Shown: in pieces, positions 7,695 through 16,069 of the stretch
Numbering within the stretch: the first letter of the stretch is position 1
How the letters are laid out: the number at the start of each line of letters is the position of its first letter
Source of the DNA: Paenibacillus silvae
Lineage (GTDB): Bacteria > Bacillota > Bacilli > Paenibacillales > Paenibacillaceae
Direction: 5' to 3'
Assembly: GCF_014639235.1 (NCBI RefSeq)
Contig: NZ_BMFU01000002.1
Span: forward strand, 62,001 to 126,000
DNA: 64,000 bases
The notes under the pieces: model-generated
What the model was told of the DNA's origin: nothing
What the model saw: the letters and a program-made list of their open reading frames with translations, nothing else
Database searches by the model: none
Program-made: the position numbers and the translations under genes

Positions 7695-8972
7695 ATGCAA
7701 AAGCGTGGAAGCGTTCCACCTGATCAAGGTTCTAATGATCCATCCAGATTGGATGCATGCTATGCCTCGGATGAAACATATGAATCCGATACTTCATATG
7801 AAACTGCCAATATCCCGCGATCCACAGCATCCTGCAAGCTCCATGCAGAAACCATTATTGTTGGCGGAGGTGTTATAGGCTGTGCTATTGCCTATGAATT
7901 GACACGAAGAGGACATGAAGTGCTTCTGATCGAGCAAAACGAGATTGCCAGTGGAAGCTCCTGTGCAGCTGCGGGAATGCTGGCTGCGGATAGTGAGGAT
8001 TTTACTCATCCTGTTATTGCTCAGGCTGCTCTTGAAAGCAGGGCGTTGCTGCACAGTCAAAAGGATCAATTGTCTGCTCTATCGGGCATGGAGCTCGGAT
8101 TGAGGCAGAGCGGATTCATCACACCCTTCAGATCATACAGTGAACTAAGTCGTTATAAGGAAAATCGAAGGTCTTCTTCATTGACGGAACAGATTTGGTG
8201 GGATAGAAATACGGTGCAGCGAGAAGCCGGCTGGCTCAATCGGGATACGTATGGTGCTTATTACCGATCATTGGAGAGTGAAATTCTGCCCGTGTCATTG
8301 ACAAGAGCTTATGTGAGGTCAGCACACAGGATGGGTGCCGCGATATGGGAAGGCGTCAAGGATATTCAATTAATAGGGAATCAACTTGGTGTACAAGGGA
8401 TTGCTACCCCGAAGGGAAATATCACTTGTAAACACGTAATTATAGCCGCTGGCTTGAATGGTGAAACGCTGCTGCAGCAGGCTCGTATTGACCTGCCTAC
8501 AACTCCGGTCAAAGGAGAGATAGCCGCGATTCAATTTCCGGCGGACCAAACAGCTTACAAGCCGGATCGCACGCTTTATGCGGAGGATGTCTACATCGTT
8601 CCAAAAGCGAATGGAGATGTGTGGATCGGAGCTACGAGCTGGCCCGGGAAAAAAGATCACAGCGTATCAGCCTATAGTGTGCAACGATTGCTTGGTGCCG
8701 CAAGCAGCTGGGTTCCGGGCATCAAAGAAGCTCATTTCTTGCGGGCATGGGCAGGTGTGAGACCTTCAACCCCGGATGGTCTTCCGTATATAGGAGAATG
8801 CGAAAACATGCCTGGTTTGTTTACTGCCTACGGGCATTACCGCAACGGAATATTGCTCAGTGCGGTAACCGGACGCTGGATTGCAGACATGCTGGAGGGC
8901 AAAAGAGCTGAAGAGATTGGGATTGAAGCCTTATCACCTAATCGATTGAACAGAAAGGAAGTTGTGCGTTGA
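7695..8972 (+). CDS. thiO: Glycine oxidase ThiO
   Basis: FAD-dependent amine oxidase family; oxidises glycine to the imine used by thiazole synthase ThiG. The dinucleotide-binding motif VGGGVIGCAIAYELTRRGHEV is followed by the FAD acid pair region LLIEQ and GSSCAAAGMLA; the C-terminal FAD site is PDGLPYIGE and GHYRNGILLS. The start at 7695 is chosen because AAGGAGATG precedes it; an ATG at 7668 is in frame but poorly placed. The resulting protein is 425 residues, about 50 longer than typical ThiO, because of an acidic, low-complexity N-terminus (YASDETYESDTSYET). The stop overlaps the TTG start of thiS. Confidence 0.9.
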   Translation: MQKRGSVPPDQGSNDPSRLDACYASDETYESDTSYETANIPRSTASCKLHAETIIVGGGVIGCAIAYELTRRGHEVLLIEQNEIASGSSCAAAGMLAADSEDFTHPVIAQAALESRALLHSQKDQLSALSGMELGLRQSGFITPFRSYSELSRYKENRRSSSLTEQIWWDRNTVQREAGWLNRDTYGAYYRSLESEILPVSLTRAYVRSAHRMGAAIWEGVKDIQLIGNQLGVQGIATPKGNITCKHVIIAAGLNGETLLQQARIDLPTTPVKGEIAAIQFPADQTAYKPDRTLYAEDVYIVPKANGDVWIGATSWPGKKDHSVSAYSVQRLLGAASSWVPGIKEAHFLRAWAGVRPSTPDGLPYIGECENMPGLFTAYGHYRNGILLSAVTGRWIADMLEGKRAEEIGIEALSPNRLNRKEVVR

Positions 8973-9172
8973 ACATTATCGTGAACGGACAGAAGATGGA
9001 AATTGATGATGATTTGAATCGGGTGGACAAATTGCTGCAATCCTTTAACCTGCAAGTGAAAACGGTTGTTGTAGAGCTAAATCGTAACATTTTGACAAAG
9101 GATCATCATGAAACAACAGCGCTGAGAGAAGGTGATCGAATCGAAATTGTTCATTTTGTCGGTGGGGGCTAA
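8969..9172 (+). CDS. thiS: Sulfur carrier protein ThiS
   Basis: 67-residue ubiquitin-like sulfur carrier ending in the required Gly-Gly (HFVGGG). The C-terminal glycine is adenylated by ThiF and converted to the thiocarboxylate that gives sulfur to the thiazole ring on ThiG. TTG start overlapping the thiO stop (TTGA), with AGAAAGGAAG upstream. The N-terminal strand MNIIVNGQKMEI and the core LREGDRIEIVHFVGGG are typical of the family. Confidence 0.95.
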   Translation: MNIIVNGQKMEIDDDLNRVDKLLQSFNLQVKTVVVELNRNILTKDHHETTALREGDRIEIVHFVGGG

Positions 9173-9223
9173 CTAAGATAGATCGCAGCATAGTTAATCA
9201 TTTTAATTTGGGAGAGTGATGAT

Positions 9224-9991
9224 ATGCTTCATATCGGAAAATATGAATTTAATTCAAGACTGCTGCTGGGAACAGGCAAGTTCACGGATATGCAAGTTCA
9301 GAGCCAGGCTGTAGAAGCCTCGGGTACAGAGATATTGACCTTTGCGGTACGCCGTTTGGATCTGGAGGAGGCGGGTAAGCAGCATTTTCTGGACACGCTG
9401 GATTTAAGTAAATATACACTCCTGCCAAATACGGCAGGTGCCTCAACTGCAGAAGAGGCGGTGCGGATTGCGGAGCTTGCACGGGCGTCAGGACTTTGTG
9501 ATATGATAAAAGTTGAAGTCATCGGAGACGGAGTAACGCTGCTTCCCGATCCGCTTGAAACGTACAAGGCTTGCAGCATTTTGCTGGAAAAAGGCTTCAC
9601 GGTGCTGCCTTACATTTCGGACGATGTTATTTTAGCCAAACGATTGCAGCTGCTGGGAGTTCATGCAGTGATGCCGGGGGCTTCTCCGATCGGTGCGGGC
9701 CGAGGCATCATTAATCCGTATAATTTGGAAATCGTTATTGAGCAGGCTGTTGTGCCCGTCATTGTTGATGCAGGTTTGCGCTCACCCAAAGATGCTGCTT
9801 ATGCCATGGAGCTGGGAGCGGACGGTGTACTGCTGAACACGGCGGTATCCGGATCTCATGATCCGGTCAGTATGGCCAAAGCGATGCGGCTCGGGGTGGA
9901 GGCAGGAAGGCTCGCGTATACAGCAGGCATGATTCCGGTGAAGCGTTATGCGGCAGCAAGCAGTCCGGCGGAAGGAATGGTTCATACATGA
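9224..9991 (+). CDS. thiG: Thiazole synthase ThiG
   Basis: 255 residues, family-typical length. It condenses deoxyxylulose phosphate, the glycine imine from ThiO and ThiS thiocarboxylate sulfur into the thiazole phosphate. Visible hallmarks are the N-terminal SRLLLGTGKF, LLPNTAGA, the Schiff-base lysine in MIKVEVIGD (about residue 95), MPGASPIGAGRGI, PVIVDAGL and GADGVLLNTAV. The ATG has GGGAGAG about eight bases upstream, and the stop overlaps the start of thiF by four bases. Cytoplasmic. Confidence 0.97.
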   Translation: MLHIGKYEFNSRLLLGTGKFTDMQVQSQAVEASGTEILTFAVRRLDLEEAGKQHFLDTLDLSKYTLLPNTAGASTAEEAVRIAELARASGLCDMIKVEVIGDGVTLLPDPLETYKACSILLEKGFTVLPYISDDVILAKRLQLLGVHAVMPGASPIGAGRGIINPYNLEIVIEQAVVPVIVDAGLRSPKDAAYAMELGADGVLLNTAVSGSHDPVSMAKAMRLGVEAGRLAYTAGMIPVKRYAAASSPAEGMVHT

Positions 9992-11037
9992 CAGAACAGT
10001 TATACCAAGCGGAGCAGGTCGATCGTTATTCCAGACAGGAGCGATACGCACCGCTCGGCCCAGAGGGTCAGGCCAGATTAAAGGAAAGCAAGGTATTAAT
10101 TATTGGAGCAGGCGCACTTGGAACAGGTATTGCCGAAACGCTGGTTCGCTCTGGTGTTGGGCAGATTACCATTGTCGATCGGGACTATGTGGAATGGAGC
10201 AACCTGCAGCGGCAGCAGCTCTATGTTGAGCAGGATGCAATAGAGCGCATGCCCAAAGCCATGGCGGCCGTCAAACGTTTAACTGCGATTAACTCTACCG
10301 TTCACATTAAAGCCAAGGTGATGGATGTACGCGTAGACGAACTGGAAGAGCTCATCGCGGATGCCGATCTGATTATGGATGCAACCGATAATTTTGATAC
10401 AAGGTTACTCATTAATGATATGGCTCAGAAGCATCAGATTCCATGGATTTACGGGGGCTGTGTCGGCAGCTACGGGATTACGTATACGTTTTTGCCCGGG
10501 GAGACACCTTGTTTGAACTGCCTGCTGGGCGAAGTGCCTCTTGGCGGAGATACCTGTGATACGTCGGGAATCATTCCTCAAGCGGTGCAGATGGTAACGG
10601 CGAATCAGACAGCGGAAGCGATGAAGCTGCTTAGTGGCAACACAGCGGCTCTTAGACGAAAGCTGTTGTCTTTTGACGTGTGGCGCAACGAGTACATATC
10701 CATTAATGTGGATGGAGCGAAAAAGCTGGACTGTGCTTCATGCGGCCCATCTGCCACGTATCCGTTTCTTTCGGCATCCAATCTGGAGAAAACGGATGTA
10801 CTTTGCGGCAGAGACACGGTGCAGATTCGTCCTGCGCGGCCCATGCGGCTTGATCTTCAGCAGACAGCTGATCGTCTGACTCGGCTTGAAGAAGGAAAAG
10901 TGGAGAGTAATCCTTTTCTCGTGTCATTGACAACAGGTAAGCATAGATTGGTCATTTTTCAGGATGGTCGTGTTCTTGTTCACGGTATAAAAGACACGGC
11001 TGAGGCGCGTACTTTGGTACATCGCTATTTTGGCTAA
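9988..11037 (+). CDS. thiF: ThiF/MoeB-family adenylyltransferase
   Basis: 349-residue E1-like enzyme that adenylates the ThiS C-terminus. Nucleotide-binding motif IGAGALGTGIAETLVRSG (about residues 35-52), DRDYVEWSNLQRQ with the catalytic Arg region, DATDNFDTR, and two zinc-binding Cys pairs (CLNC near 174 and CASC near 250). A short C-terminal domain of about 80 residues follows. ThiF and MoeB cannot be separated by sequence alone, but the position as last gene of the thi operon points to ThiF; it might also serve molybdopterin synthesis, since moeA and mobB occur further on without a moeB. ATGA overlap with thiG. Confidence 0.92.
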   Translation: MTEQLYQAEQVDRYSRQERYAPLGPEGQARLKESKVLIIGAGALGTGIAETLVRSGVGQITIVDRDYVEWSNLQRQQLYVEQDAIERMPKAMAAVKRLTAINSTVHIKAKVMDVRVDELEELIADADLIMDATDNFDTRLLINDMAQKHQIPWIYGGCVGSYGITYTFLPGETPCLNCLLGEVPLGGDTCDTSGIIPQAVQMVTANQTAEAMKLLSGNTAALRRKLLSFDVWRNEYISINVDGAKKLDCASCGPSATYPFLSASNLEKTDVLCGRDTVQIRPARPMRLDLQQTADRLTRLEEGKVESNPFLVSLTTGKHRLVIFQDGRVLVHGIKDTAEARTLVHRYFG

Positions 11038-11077
11038 ATAAATAAACTCAATGTACACTCCAATGTGATGAAGGTTT

Positions 11078-11117
11078 AAAGTCTGTTCCCGGTGGTGGGA
11101 ATGGACTTTTTCTTTTT
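11078..11117 (+). terminator. Terminator of thiamine operon
   Basis: Stem AAAGTC-TG-TTCCC paired with GGGAA-TG-GACTTT around a short loop, followed by a T-rich run (TTTTCTTTTT). It ends the tenI-thiF transcript. Confidence 0.75.
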
Positions 11118-11182
11118 AAGGCATCCTAACGGTACAATGCTTGCCGGAGAGCGGCGGAAAACAGACGGGCCGGGTGAGATGT

Positions 11183-11878
11183 ATGAAAACAGCGATTATG
11201 TTAGCTGGTACGGGTGAGGTAGCCCGACGCATAGAGCATATTTTGCAAGAAGAAGGTTATGAAGTGAGGCGGCTTGACTGGTCTGAATTAGAAAAGCCGC
11301 GAGAACCAGATGCTGCTCGGGAACAGTTAATCATTCTTGTGGATCGGGATACAGCGGATTTACAGAGAAGCGTGCAGGAAAGAATGATTTTGAAAAAATG
11401 GATTCAAGGAAACGTGCCCCCCATTCTTGTCATAATTCCCGAAGCTTCTCCGCAGCAAGTGATTGACTGGCTTGATTTTGGAGCAAACGACGTCATGGAG
11501 GAACCCCTGCATCCGAAGGTGATGTTAGCCAAAATACGCAGCTTGCTTCGGCTTTTTGCCACTTCTTCGTATGATGGGGAGGAAATCATCGTTGTGCAGG
11601 ACCTCAAAATCAATCTTCGTTCACGCAGAGTGAGCCGTGCGGGACAGTACTTGAATCTGACTCCCAAAGAGTATGAATTATTGGAATATTTGGCGACACA
11701 TCTGAATGAAGCTTGCACGCGTAGTGATATTTTACGTGAGGTGTGGGGGTATGACTTTGCGATGGATACGAATGTCGTAGACGTGTATATTAAACATCTC
11801 CGGGGCAAGGTTGATAAAGGGAGAGATGCAAAGCTGATCCAGACGGTACGGGGGGTTGGATATATGCTATACGGATAA
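11183..11878 (+). CDS. Atypical OmpR-family response regulator with degenerate receiver
   Basis: 231 residues: a receiver-like domain (1-120) and an OmpR-type winged helix (about 135-229, LTPKEYELLEYLATHLNEA, DVYIKHLRGKVD, IQTVRGVGYML). The winged helix is canonical. The receiver lacks the usual signature: no acidic pair after strand 1 (MLAGTGEVA), Val instead of the phospho-acceptor Asp at the end of strand 3 (LIILVDRD; the next Asp is shifted by one), and EEP instead of the conserved KP near the end. It therefore probably works without phosphorylation. No histidine kinase is adjacent. The ATG at 11183 is chosen over a TTG at 11141 because GGGTGAG precedes it and it starts the receiver fold directly. 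Confidence 0.85.
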   Translation: MKTAIMLAGTGEVARRIEHILQEEGYEVRRLDWSELEKPREPDAAREQLIILVDRDTADLQRSVQERMILKKWIQGNVPPILVIIPEASPQQVIDWLDFGANDVMEEPLHPKVMLAKIRSLLRLFATSSYDGEEIIVVQDLKINLRSRRVSRAGQYLNLTPKEYELLEYLATHLNEACTRSDILREVWGYDFAMDTNVVDVYIKHLRGKVDKGRDAKLIQTVRGVGYMLYG

Positions 11879-11889
11879 TGAAATAAGTA

Positions 11890-11932
11890 GATAATGGATC
11901 TCTTTATTATAAGGAGAGCATCCACCATTATC
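11890..11932 (+). terminator. Possible hairpin terminator after the response regulator
   Basis: Inverted repeat GATAATGG/CCATTATC with inner complementary pieces GGAT/ATCC and CTC/GAG. No clear T run follows, so termination is uncertain. Confidence 0.3.
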
Positions 11933-12033
11933 CAGTTTGAACGGAACAGCATATCGGGTAAATATATAATACAGAAACACTTGACTAAATGGGGACAGAA
12001 GTAATCTATTCCGTTATTTATTCAGTTAGATAA

Positions 12034-12062
12034 AGAAAAGACCGGATCAATATGACCCGGTC
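12034..12062 (-). terminator. Terminator of NlpC/P60 gene
   Basis: On the minus strand, GACCGGGTC and its complement GATCCGGTC enclose a short loop and are followed by TTTTCTTTATC. It directly follows the stop of the NlpC/P60 gene. Confidence 0.8.
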
Positions 12063-12096
12063 ACGTATCATTATTCGATTGTAAGGTAAGGGCGTA

Positions 12097-12597
12097 CTAC
12101 AGTACGCGACGAGCTGTAATGTACGTTTTTTTCCAATTACCAGAGTTCAAATCCGACAGTGTTACGCCTGGAGAGCCATACGTATGAAGAATCTGTCCGT
12201 TGCCGGCGTAAACACCTACATGGGTAATGTTGGAACCAGTAGAGCGGCTGCCGCTAGAGAAAAAGACCAGGTCGCCTACACGAAGATTCGCTTTTGAGAC
12301 ATACGTGCCTTCCTTGGATTGTTTTACGGACGTGCGCGGAAGGTCTACACCATACTTTTTAAAAATATATTTCATGAATGAAGAGCAGTCAAAGTACTTG
12401 GTTGTTGTAGTCGAAGCACCAAATTTATATGGAGTTCCCATAAAGTTTTTTCCATAGTTCACAATTTGTTGTCCTGTCGATACAGATGCTGTTGCGGCTT
12501 GCGCCACAGGTGCATTTGTCATTAGTACAGCTCCAAAACCTAGTGTAGCGCACAACCCGACGGTTACGGCCTTTTGGATCAAGAAGTTTGTTTTCAT
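12097..12597 (-). CDS. Secreted NlpC/P60 cell-wall endopeptidase
   Basis: 166 residues: a signal peptide (residues 1-32, cleavage probably after AQAA) and one NlpC/P60 domain. Catalytic Cys in FDCSSF (about residue 68), His in ITHVGVY (about 126) and a following His in HTYGSP are visible. Such enzymes cut peptide stems of peptidoglycan (typically the gamma-D-Glu bond). There are no binding modules such as LysM or SH3, so it is a minimal secreted hydrolase. The start at 12597 follows GGAGGTAATAAC; an in-frame upstream extension to 12687 lacks a ribosome site. Single-gene unit with its own terminator. Confidence 0.92.
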   Translation of the reverse strand: MKTNFLIQKAVTVGLCATLGFGAVLMTNAPVAQAATASVSTGQQIVNYGKNFMGTPYKFGASTTTTKYFDCSSFMKYIFKKYGVDLPRTSVKQSKEGTYVSKANLRVGDLVFFSSGSRSTGSNITHVGVYAGNGQILHTYGSPGVTLSDLNSGNWKKTYITARRVL

Positions 12598-12900
12598 GTT
12601 GTTATTACCTCCAAAATTCGTTTTCGTTAAGTTGCTAGAGCGAGTATAACAGGTTTGTAACAACCTAGAAATTGGATACATAAGCAAAAAGGTTGATAGA
12701 TCAGTAGTTTTACTATGATTATTAAAATACGATTAAAAATGTCAAAAAATTAATCATTGACGAATGAGAAAATAGAACAAAATTAAAAATCCCCTTGATT
12801 ATCAAGGGGATTTCGTTGTTTATTTATATTTTTATTTTCAAAATCAGGTTACAAAAAAGTAATAATTAAAGGGCGGCTCAATAAGCATTCGGGCAAAAAA
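12598..12900. other. Gene-free stretch between thiN and the NlpC/P60 gene
   Basis: AT-rich spacer. It holds the 5' region of the NlpC/P60 gene (minus strand, with a TTATACT element near 12640 that could be its -10) and the terminator for thiN at 12787-12813. I see no coding sequence in it. Confidence 0.6.
12787..12813 (-). terminator. Terminator of thiN
   Basis: Perfect 12-base-pair stem AAATCCCCTTGA/TCAAGGGGATTT with a three-base loop, with A and T runs on both sides. It lies downstream of thiN on the minus strand. Confidence 0.85.
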
Positions 12901-13542
12901 TCAGTCTTTGCTTTGGATAATCAACAGAAGACCACTGTCAATTGTCACTGTGCCAGAATCACTTAACAGCTTGTTGCTGATCCCCAAAGACTGTCCCATG
13001 CGGATGGTTGCTTGATCCAGCGGGTACATAAATCCTTCCAGACATATGCCGGTAACCTCGTGCGTTAAAGGAAGAAGTGACACATATGTATATCCACGTT
13101 TCTCTACAACAGCACTTGAGGTCGTCAGCGTCATATAGTTATGCTCATCCTGAAGTGCACATGCAATATGATGCTGCATAGCCCGTACCATTATATGAAC
13201 ATTCGCAAGTGTATGATCCATTCGTGTGCCTGTGGCTCCAAAGATGAGAATATCGGTAGGCTCCTGATCAAGAGCTGTTTCAAAAGCCATTTCTGTATCG
13301 GTAAGATCCTTGTGCACAGGATCGCATGCGATAAACTCTACACTATTACGGCTGACGATCTCCCGTTCTGCTTCGGAGATAGAATCAAAGTCACCTACAG
13401 CGATATGTGGTTTAATTCCATGTTCGATTAGGTACAGGGCTCCGCGGTCAGCTGCGATGACGATGTCATCAGCCTTGATTTCCTGAAGGAACTCTCTAGC
13501 GAGCAAACCGCCTGTAAAAATCACGATACGTTTATAATCCAT
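12901..13542 (-). CDS. thiN: Thiamine pyrophosphokinase
   Basis: 213 residues. Converts thiamine plus ATP into thiamine pyrophosphate, the last salvage step and the ligand-forming step for the TPP riboswitch located some 6 kb away. Recognisable motifs: ADRGALYLIEHGIKPHIAVGDFDS (residues 31-54 region), KDLTDTEMA and GATGTRMDHTLANV, all typical of the ThiN/TPK catalytic domain, then a C-terminal beta domain. Start at 13542, preceded by AAGGAAGG; the frame is open to 13581 but without a better site. Transcribed alone on the minus strand. Confidence 0.93.
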   Translation of the reverse strand: MDYKRIVIFTGGLLAREFLQEIKADDIVIAADRGALYLIEHGIKPHIAVGDFDSISEAEREIVSRNSVEFIACDPVHKDLTDTEMAFETALDQEPTDILIFGATGTRMDHTLANVHIMVRAMQHHIACALQDEHNYMTLTTSSAVVEKRGYTYVSLLPLTHEVTGICLEGFMYPLDQATIRMGQSLGISNKLLSDSGTVTIDSGLLLIIQSKD

Positions 13543-13731
13543 TCTATTTTCATCCTTCCTTATTATATAGAGGAAAACCATTTACATTTATAGTAGGTTG
13601 CAATACAACAAATGATACAACTGTACACAAAACCAGTATAATCGACAAAATGTGGTTGCACAATTTCTACACTCGCGGATACAATGGGGAGAGCGACATG
13701 GAGATGACTTGAAAAGTGAGGTTTGAACAGG

Positions 13732-14427
13732 TTGGACTTACACATTTTTGAAGTATTCAGCATTATCGGTACAATCGCGTTTGCAATGTCTGGTGCATTT
13801 GTGGCAATGGAAGAGGAGTATGATATTTTGGGTGTGCTGGTGCTCGGGCTGGTGACAGCATTCGGAGGAGGTATTATCCGCAATGTGCTTATTGGTGTGC
13901 CAGTAACGACGTTATGGAGTCAGGGTACGCTTATTATGCTTGCGTTGGTATCGGTAGCTGTTGCTTTTGTACTGCCTCTCAAATGGATAGGTCATTGGAA
14001 ACGCACAGAAGCATTATTTGATGCGATTGGACTGGCTGCCTTTGCGATCCAGGGAGGATTATACGCAGCTAATATGGGCCATCCGATCAGTGCAGTCATT
14101 GTAGCCGCTGTGATGACGGGCATCGGGGGAGGAATCATTCGTGATCTTCTTGCCGGACGAAAACCACTTGTGCTGCGTGATGAAATCTATGCCGTTTGGG
14201 CGATGACAGCCGGGTTTGCAATCGGTATGGGCTGGTTTACTACGAACGTTGGTCTTCTGATTTGTTTCGTGACGGTAGTCTTTTTCCGGATGTGCTCGGT
14301 GCATTATAAATGGAAGCTGCCGCGCCGCTCATTGGCTGCAGGCGAGAGTACTGTCGTAAAGTCGGAGAACCTGATCAAGCAGCATACACCGTCCCCAATT
14401 CAAGGGACTCTAAGCAAGGGGGATTAA
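13732..14427 (+). CDS. TRIC/UPF0126 (YicG-like) membrane protein
   Basis: About 231 residues with seven predicted membrane helices in two homologous halves. Each half carries the glycine-rich pattern of the family: GLVTAFGGGIIRNVLIG in the first and AAVMTGIGGGIIRDLLAG in the second. Prokaryotic members are related to trimeric intracellular cation channels and may conduct K+ or other small ions, though physiological roles are poorly known. TTG at 13732 is preferred because GTGAGG lies nine bases upstream; a TTG at 13723 is also in frame. It is followed after one base by the phosphatase gene, so the two are cotranscribed. Confidence 0.88.
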   Translation: MDLHIFEVFSIIGTIAFAMSGAFVAMEEEYDILGVLVLGLVTAFGGGIIRNVLIGVPVTTLWSQGTLIMLALVSVAVAFVLPLKWIGHWKRTEALFDAIGLAAFAIQGGLYAANMGHPISAVIVAAVMTGIGGGIIRDLLAGRKPLVLRDEIYAVWAMTAGFAIGMGWFTTNVGLLICFVTVVFFRMCSVHYKWKLPRRSLAAGESTVVKSENLIKQHTPSPIQGTLSKGD

Positions 14428-14428
14428 C

Positions 14429-14896
14429 ATGATTAACGTTGTATTTGTATGTCTTGGTAACATTTGCAGATCACCTATGGCGGAAGCGGTTATGCGTCAC
14501 AAGGTCATTCAGAAGGGCTTTGCGGATCAGATTCGAGTGGATTCGGCGGGAACAGGCAACTGGCATATCGGAAAACCTCCGCATGAAGGTACGCGAAAAT
14601 TGCTTGATTCGGTTCAAATTTCATATGCGAATATGACAGCGAGACAATTTGCGAGTGAAGATTTTACTCAATTTGACTACATTATATGTATGGATAACGC
14701 GAATGCGGATAATGTGCGAAGCTTGCCGGGAGGAGAAGAGGCAGAGATCCTTAAATTTATGGACTTGCTTCCGAATGAAACGCTGAGAGAAGTACCGGAC
14801 CCTTATTACACAGGCAACTTTGAAGAAGTGTACGAGCTGGTGAATGCTGGCTGTGATGTGTTGTTAAACAGAATTGAGCAAGAGCATTCGTTATAG
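14429..14896 (+). CDS. Low-molecular-weight protein-tyrosine phosphatase
   Basis: 155 residues. The phosphate-binding loop CLGNICRS (C-X5-R) begins at residue 8, and the general-acid Asp lies in VPDPYYTG (about residue 126). The family dephosphorylates protein tyrosine, or protein arginine in some Bacillus members (YwlE type). The residue after the first two of the loop, which separates those types, is not enough here to decide by eye. No tyrosine or arginine kinase gene is next to it. Starts one base after the stop of the TRIC-family gene. Confidence 0.92.
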   Translation: MINVVFVCLGNICRSPMAEAVMRHKVIQKGFADQIRVDSAGTGNWHIGKPPHEGTRKLLDSVQISYANMTARQFASEDFTQFDYIICMDNANADNVRSLPGGEEAEILKFMDLLPNETLREVPDPYYTGNFEEVYELVNAGCDVLLNRIEQEHSL

Positions 14897-14919
14897 ATAT
14901 TAAACATTGGTGAAATGGC

Positions 14920-14969
14920 AAAGAAGCAGGAAGGAAACGAGAATGATTCAGAAGCTCCTGCTTCTTTTT
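14920..14969 (+). terminator. Terminator after the phosphatase gene
   Basis: Stem AAAGAAGCAGGA/TCCTGCTTCTTT around a loop of about 24 bases, then T-rich sequence. The loop is long but the stem is perfect. Confidence 0.65.
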
Positions 14970-15021
14970 CAGGGCATTAATGTAAGCGGTAACAATATGG
15001 TGGAGGATCAAATCAAGTTTT

Positions 15022-15050
15022 TAAAAAAAGAAAAGCGGCTGAGCAGCCGC
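15022..15050 (-). terminator. Terminator of the esterase gene
   Basis: On the minus strand GCGGCTGCTCAGCCGC forms a tight hairpin followed by TTTTCTTTTTTTAA. Confidence 0.85.
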
Positions 15051-15083
15051 CTGACAAATAAATGGGGTAGAATCTTGCTTGTA

Positions 15084-15815
15084 TTATTCTTGCAAAAAGT
15101 AGAGCAAAGCATCCGGCAGTTCCTTTTGCCAGAAGCCCCATTGGTGATTCCCGTCCTTCTCCTGATAGGAGACGTGAGCCCCGCGTTTTTCCAGCAAATC
15201 ACGAGTATTCCGGTTCAGCTGTACAAAATCATACGTTCCAGTGTCGGCTTCGAAGGCCGTTTCCTGTAAACCGACAATCATCCAGATCGACAGCCATGAC
15301 AGATCCTCAGCCGCAGCATAGATTTCCTGAGAAGCGGAGTAGAATGCGCCAGACATGCTGATTACGCGGGTAAACAGTTCTGGATACAACAGTGCCAAAT
15401 GGAGTGAAACACTGCCGCCAAGCGAATCGCCAGCAAGAACACGCTCCTGCGGAGAACGTCTTACAGGATATTTCTCTTCCACATAGGGAATAATCTCTTC
15501 TGCAAAGCACTTGGTGTAGGCTGTGAATCGACTGCCGAAAGGAGCGTACTCCTGAGTTCTTACGGGTACGTGCACTTGAACCCCTACTATTATGAAAGGT
15601 TCGGCACCTTCATCGAGAATGATGCGGTTGGCTGTTGTGGCGATTCGTCCAAAGTTAAAAAATTCCTCGCCATCCTGGCAGTACACCACAGGGTAGCTAA
15701 GCAGTTCGTTGTAGCCTGGAGGAAGATAGATGCGAAGGGTCCGTTTCTCACCGAGGTAACGGCTTTCAATCTCTTCCTTAACAATTGTCCGTTTCAAATA
15801 GCGGGAATCCGTCAT
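15084..15815 (-). CDS. Esterase of the enterochelin esterase/esterase D (alpha/beta hydrolase) family
   Basis: 243 residues, no signal peptide, so probably cytoplasmic. The nucleophile elbow is GDSLGG (Ser at about residue 130), the oxyanion region is around YLPPGY and PVVYCQDGEEFF, and the catalytic His is probably in GNHQWGFW near residue 225. This is the Fes/YbbA-like group that hydrolyses esters of siderophores, S-formylglutathione or short acyl groups; the substrate cannot be told. No siderophore genes are next to it. ATG preceded by AAAGGTG. Confidence 0.85.
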   Translation of the reverse strand: MTDSRYLKRTIVKEEIESRYLGEKRTLRIYLPPGYNELLSYPVVYCQDGEEFFNFGRIATTANRIILDEGAEPFIIVGVQVHVPVRTQEYAPFGSRFTAYTKCFAEEIIPYVEEKYPVRRSPQERVLAGDSLGGSVSLHLALLYPELFTRVISMSGAFYSASQEIYAAAEDLSWLSIWMIVGLQETAFEADTGTYDFVQLNRNTRDLLEKRGAHVSYQEKDGNHQWGFWQKELPDALLYFLQE

Positions 15816-15984
15816 AAAACGTCACCTTTCCGGGTTATTTTTGCATTCGACCGCGCAATACGGTAAGATTAACCTGGTGCGGGGATGGGTCAAACACGCA
15901 ATCATGTATTATGCTGTTATACCAATATTAGACCCCTGTTATACATACAATCCAAAAGGAAACATAAAAATATTACGGATTTCT

Positions 15985-16014
15985 TTGACGTATGCAGTGA
16001 AACAGGTGTATAAT
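15985..16014 (+). promoter_or_regulatory. Sigma-A promoter of pdh operon
   Basis: TTGACG at 15985-15990 and TATAAT at 16009-16014 with an 18-base spacer, 55 bases upstream of the pdhA start. Near-consensus elements fit the strong codon bias of the operon. Confidence 0.8.
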
Positions 16015-16069
16015 AATAATATAACAGCGGAACTTGATATTCAAATTTTTTGTTGAGGTGAAGAAAAAA

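Noticed and set aside
14907..15269. 120-codon plus-strand frame after the phosphatase gene
   Set aside because: Spans two terminators and then runs opposite the esterase gene; not protein-like.
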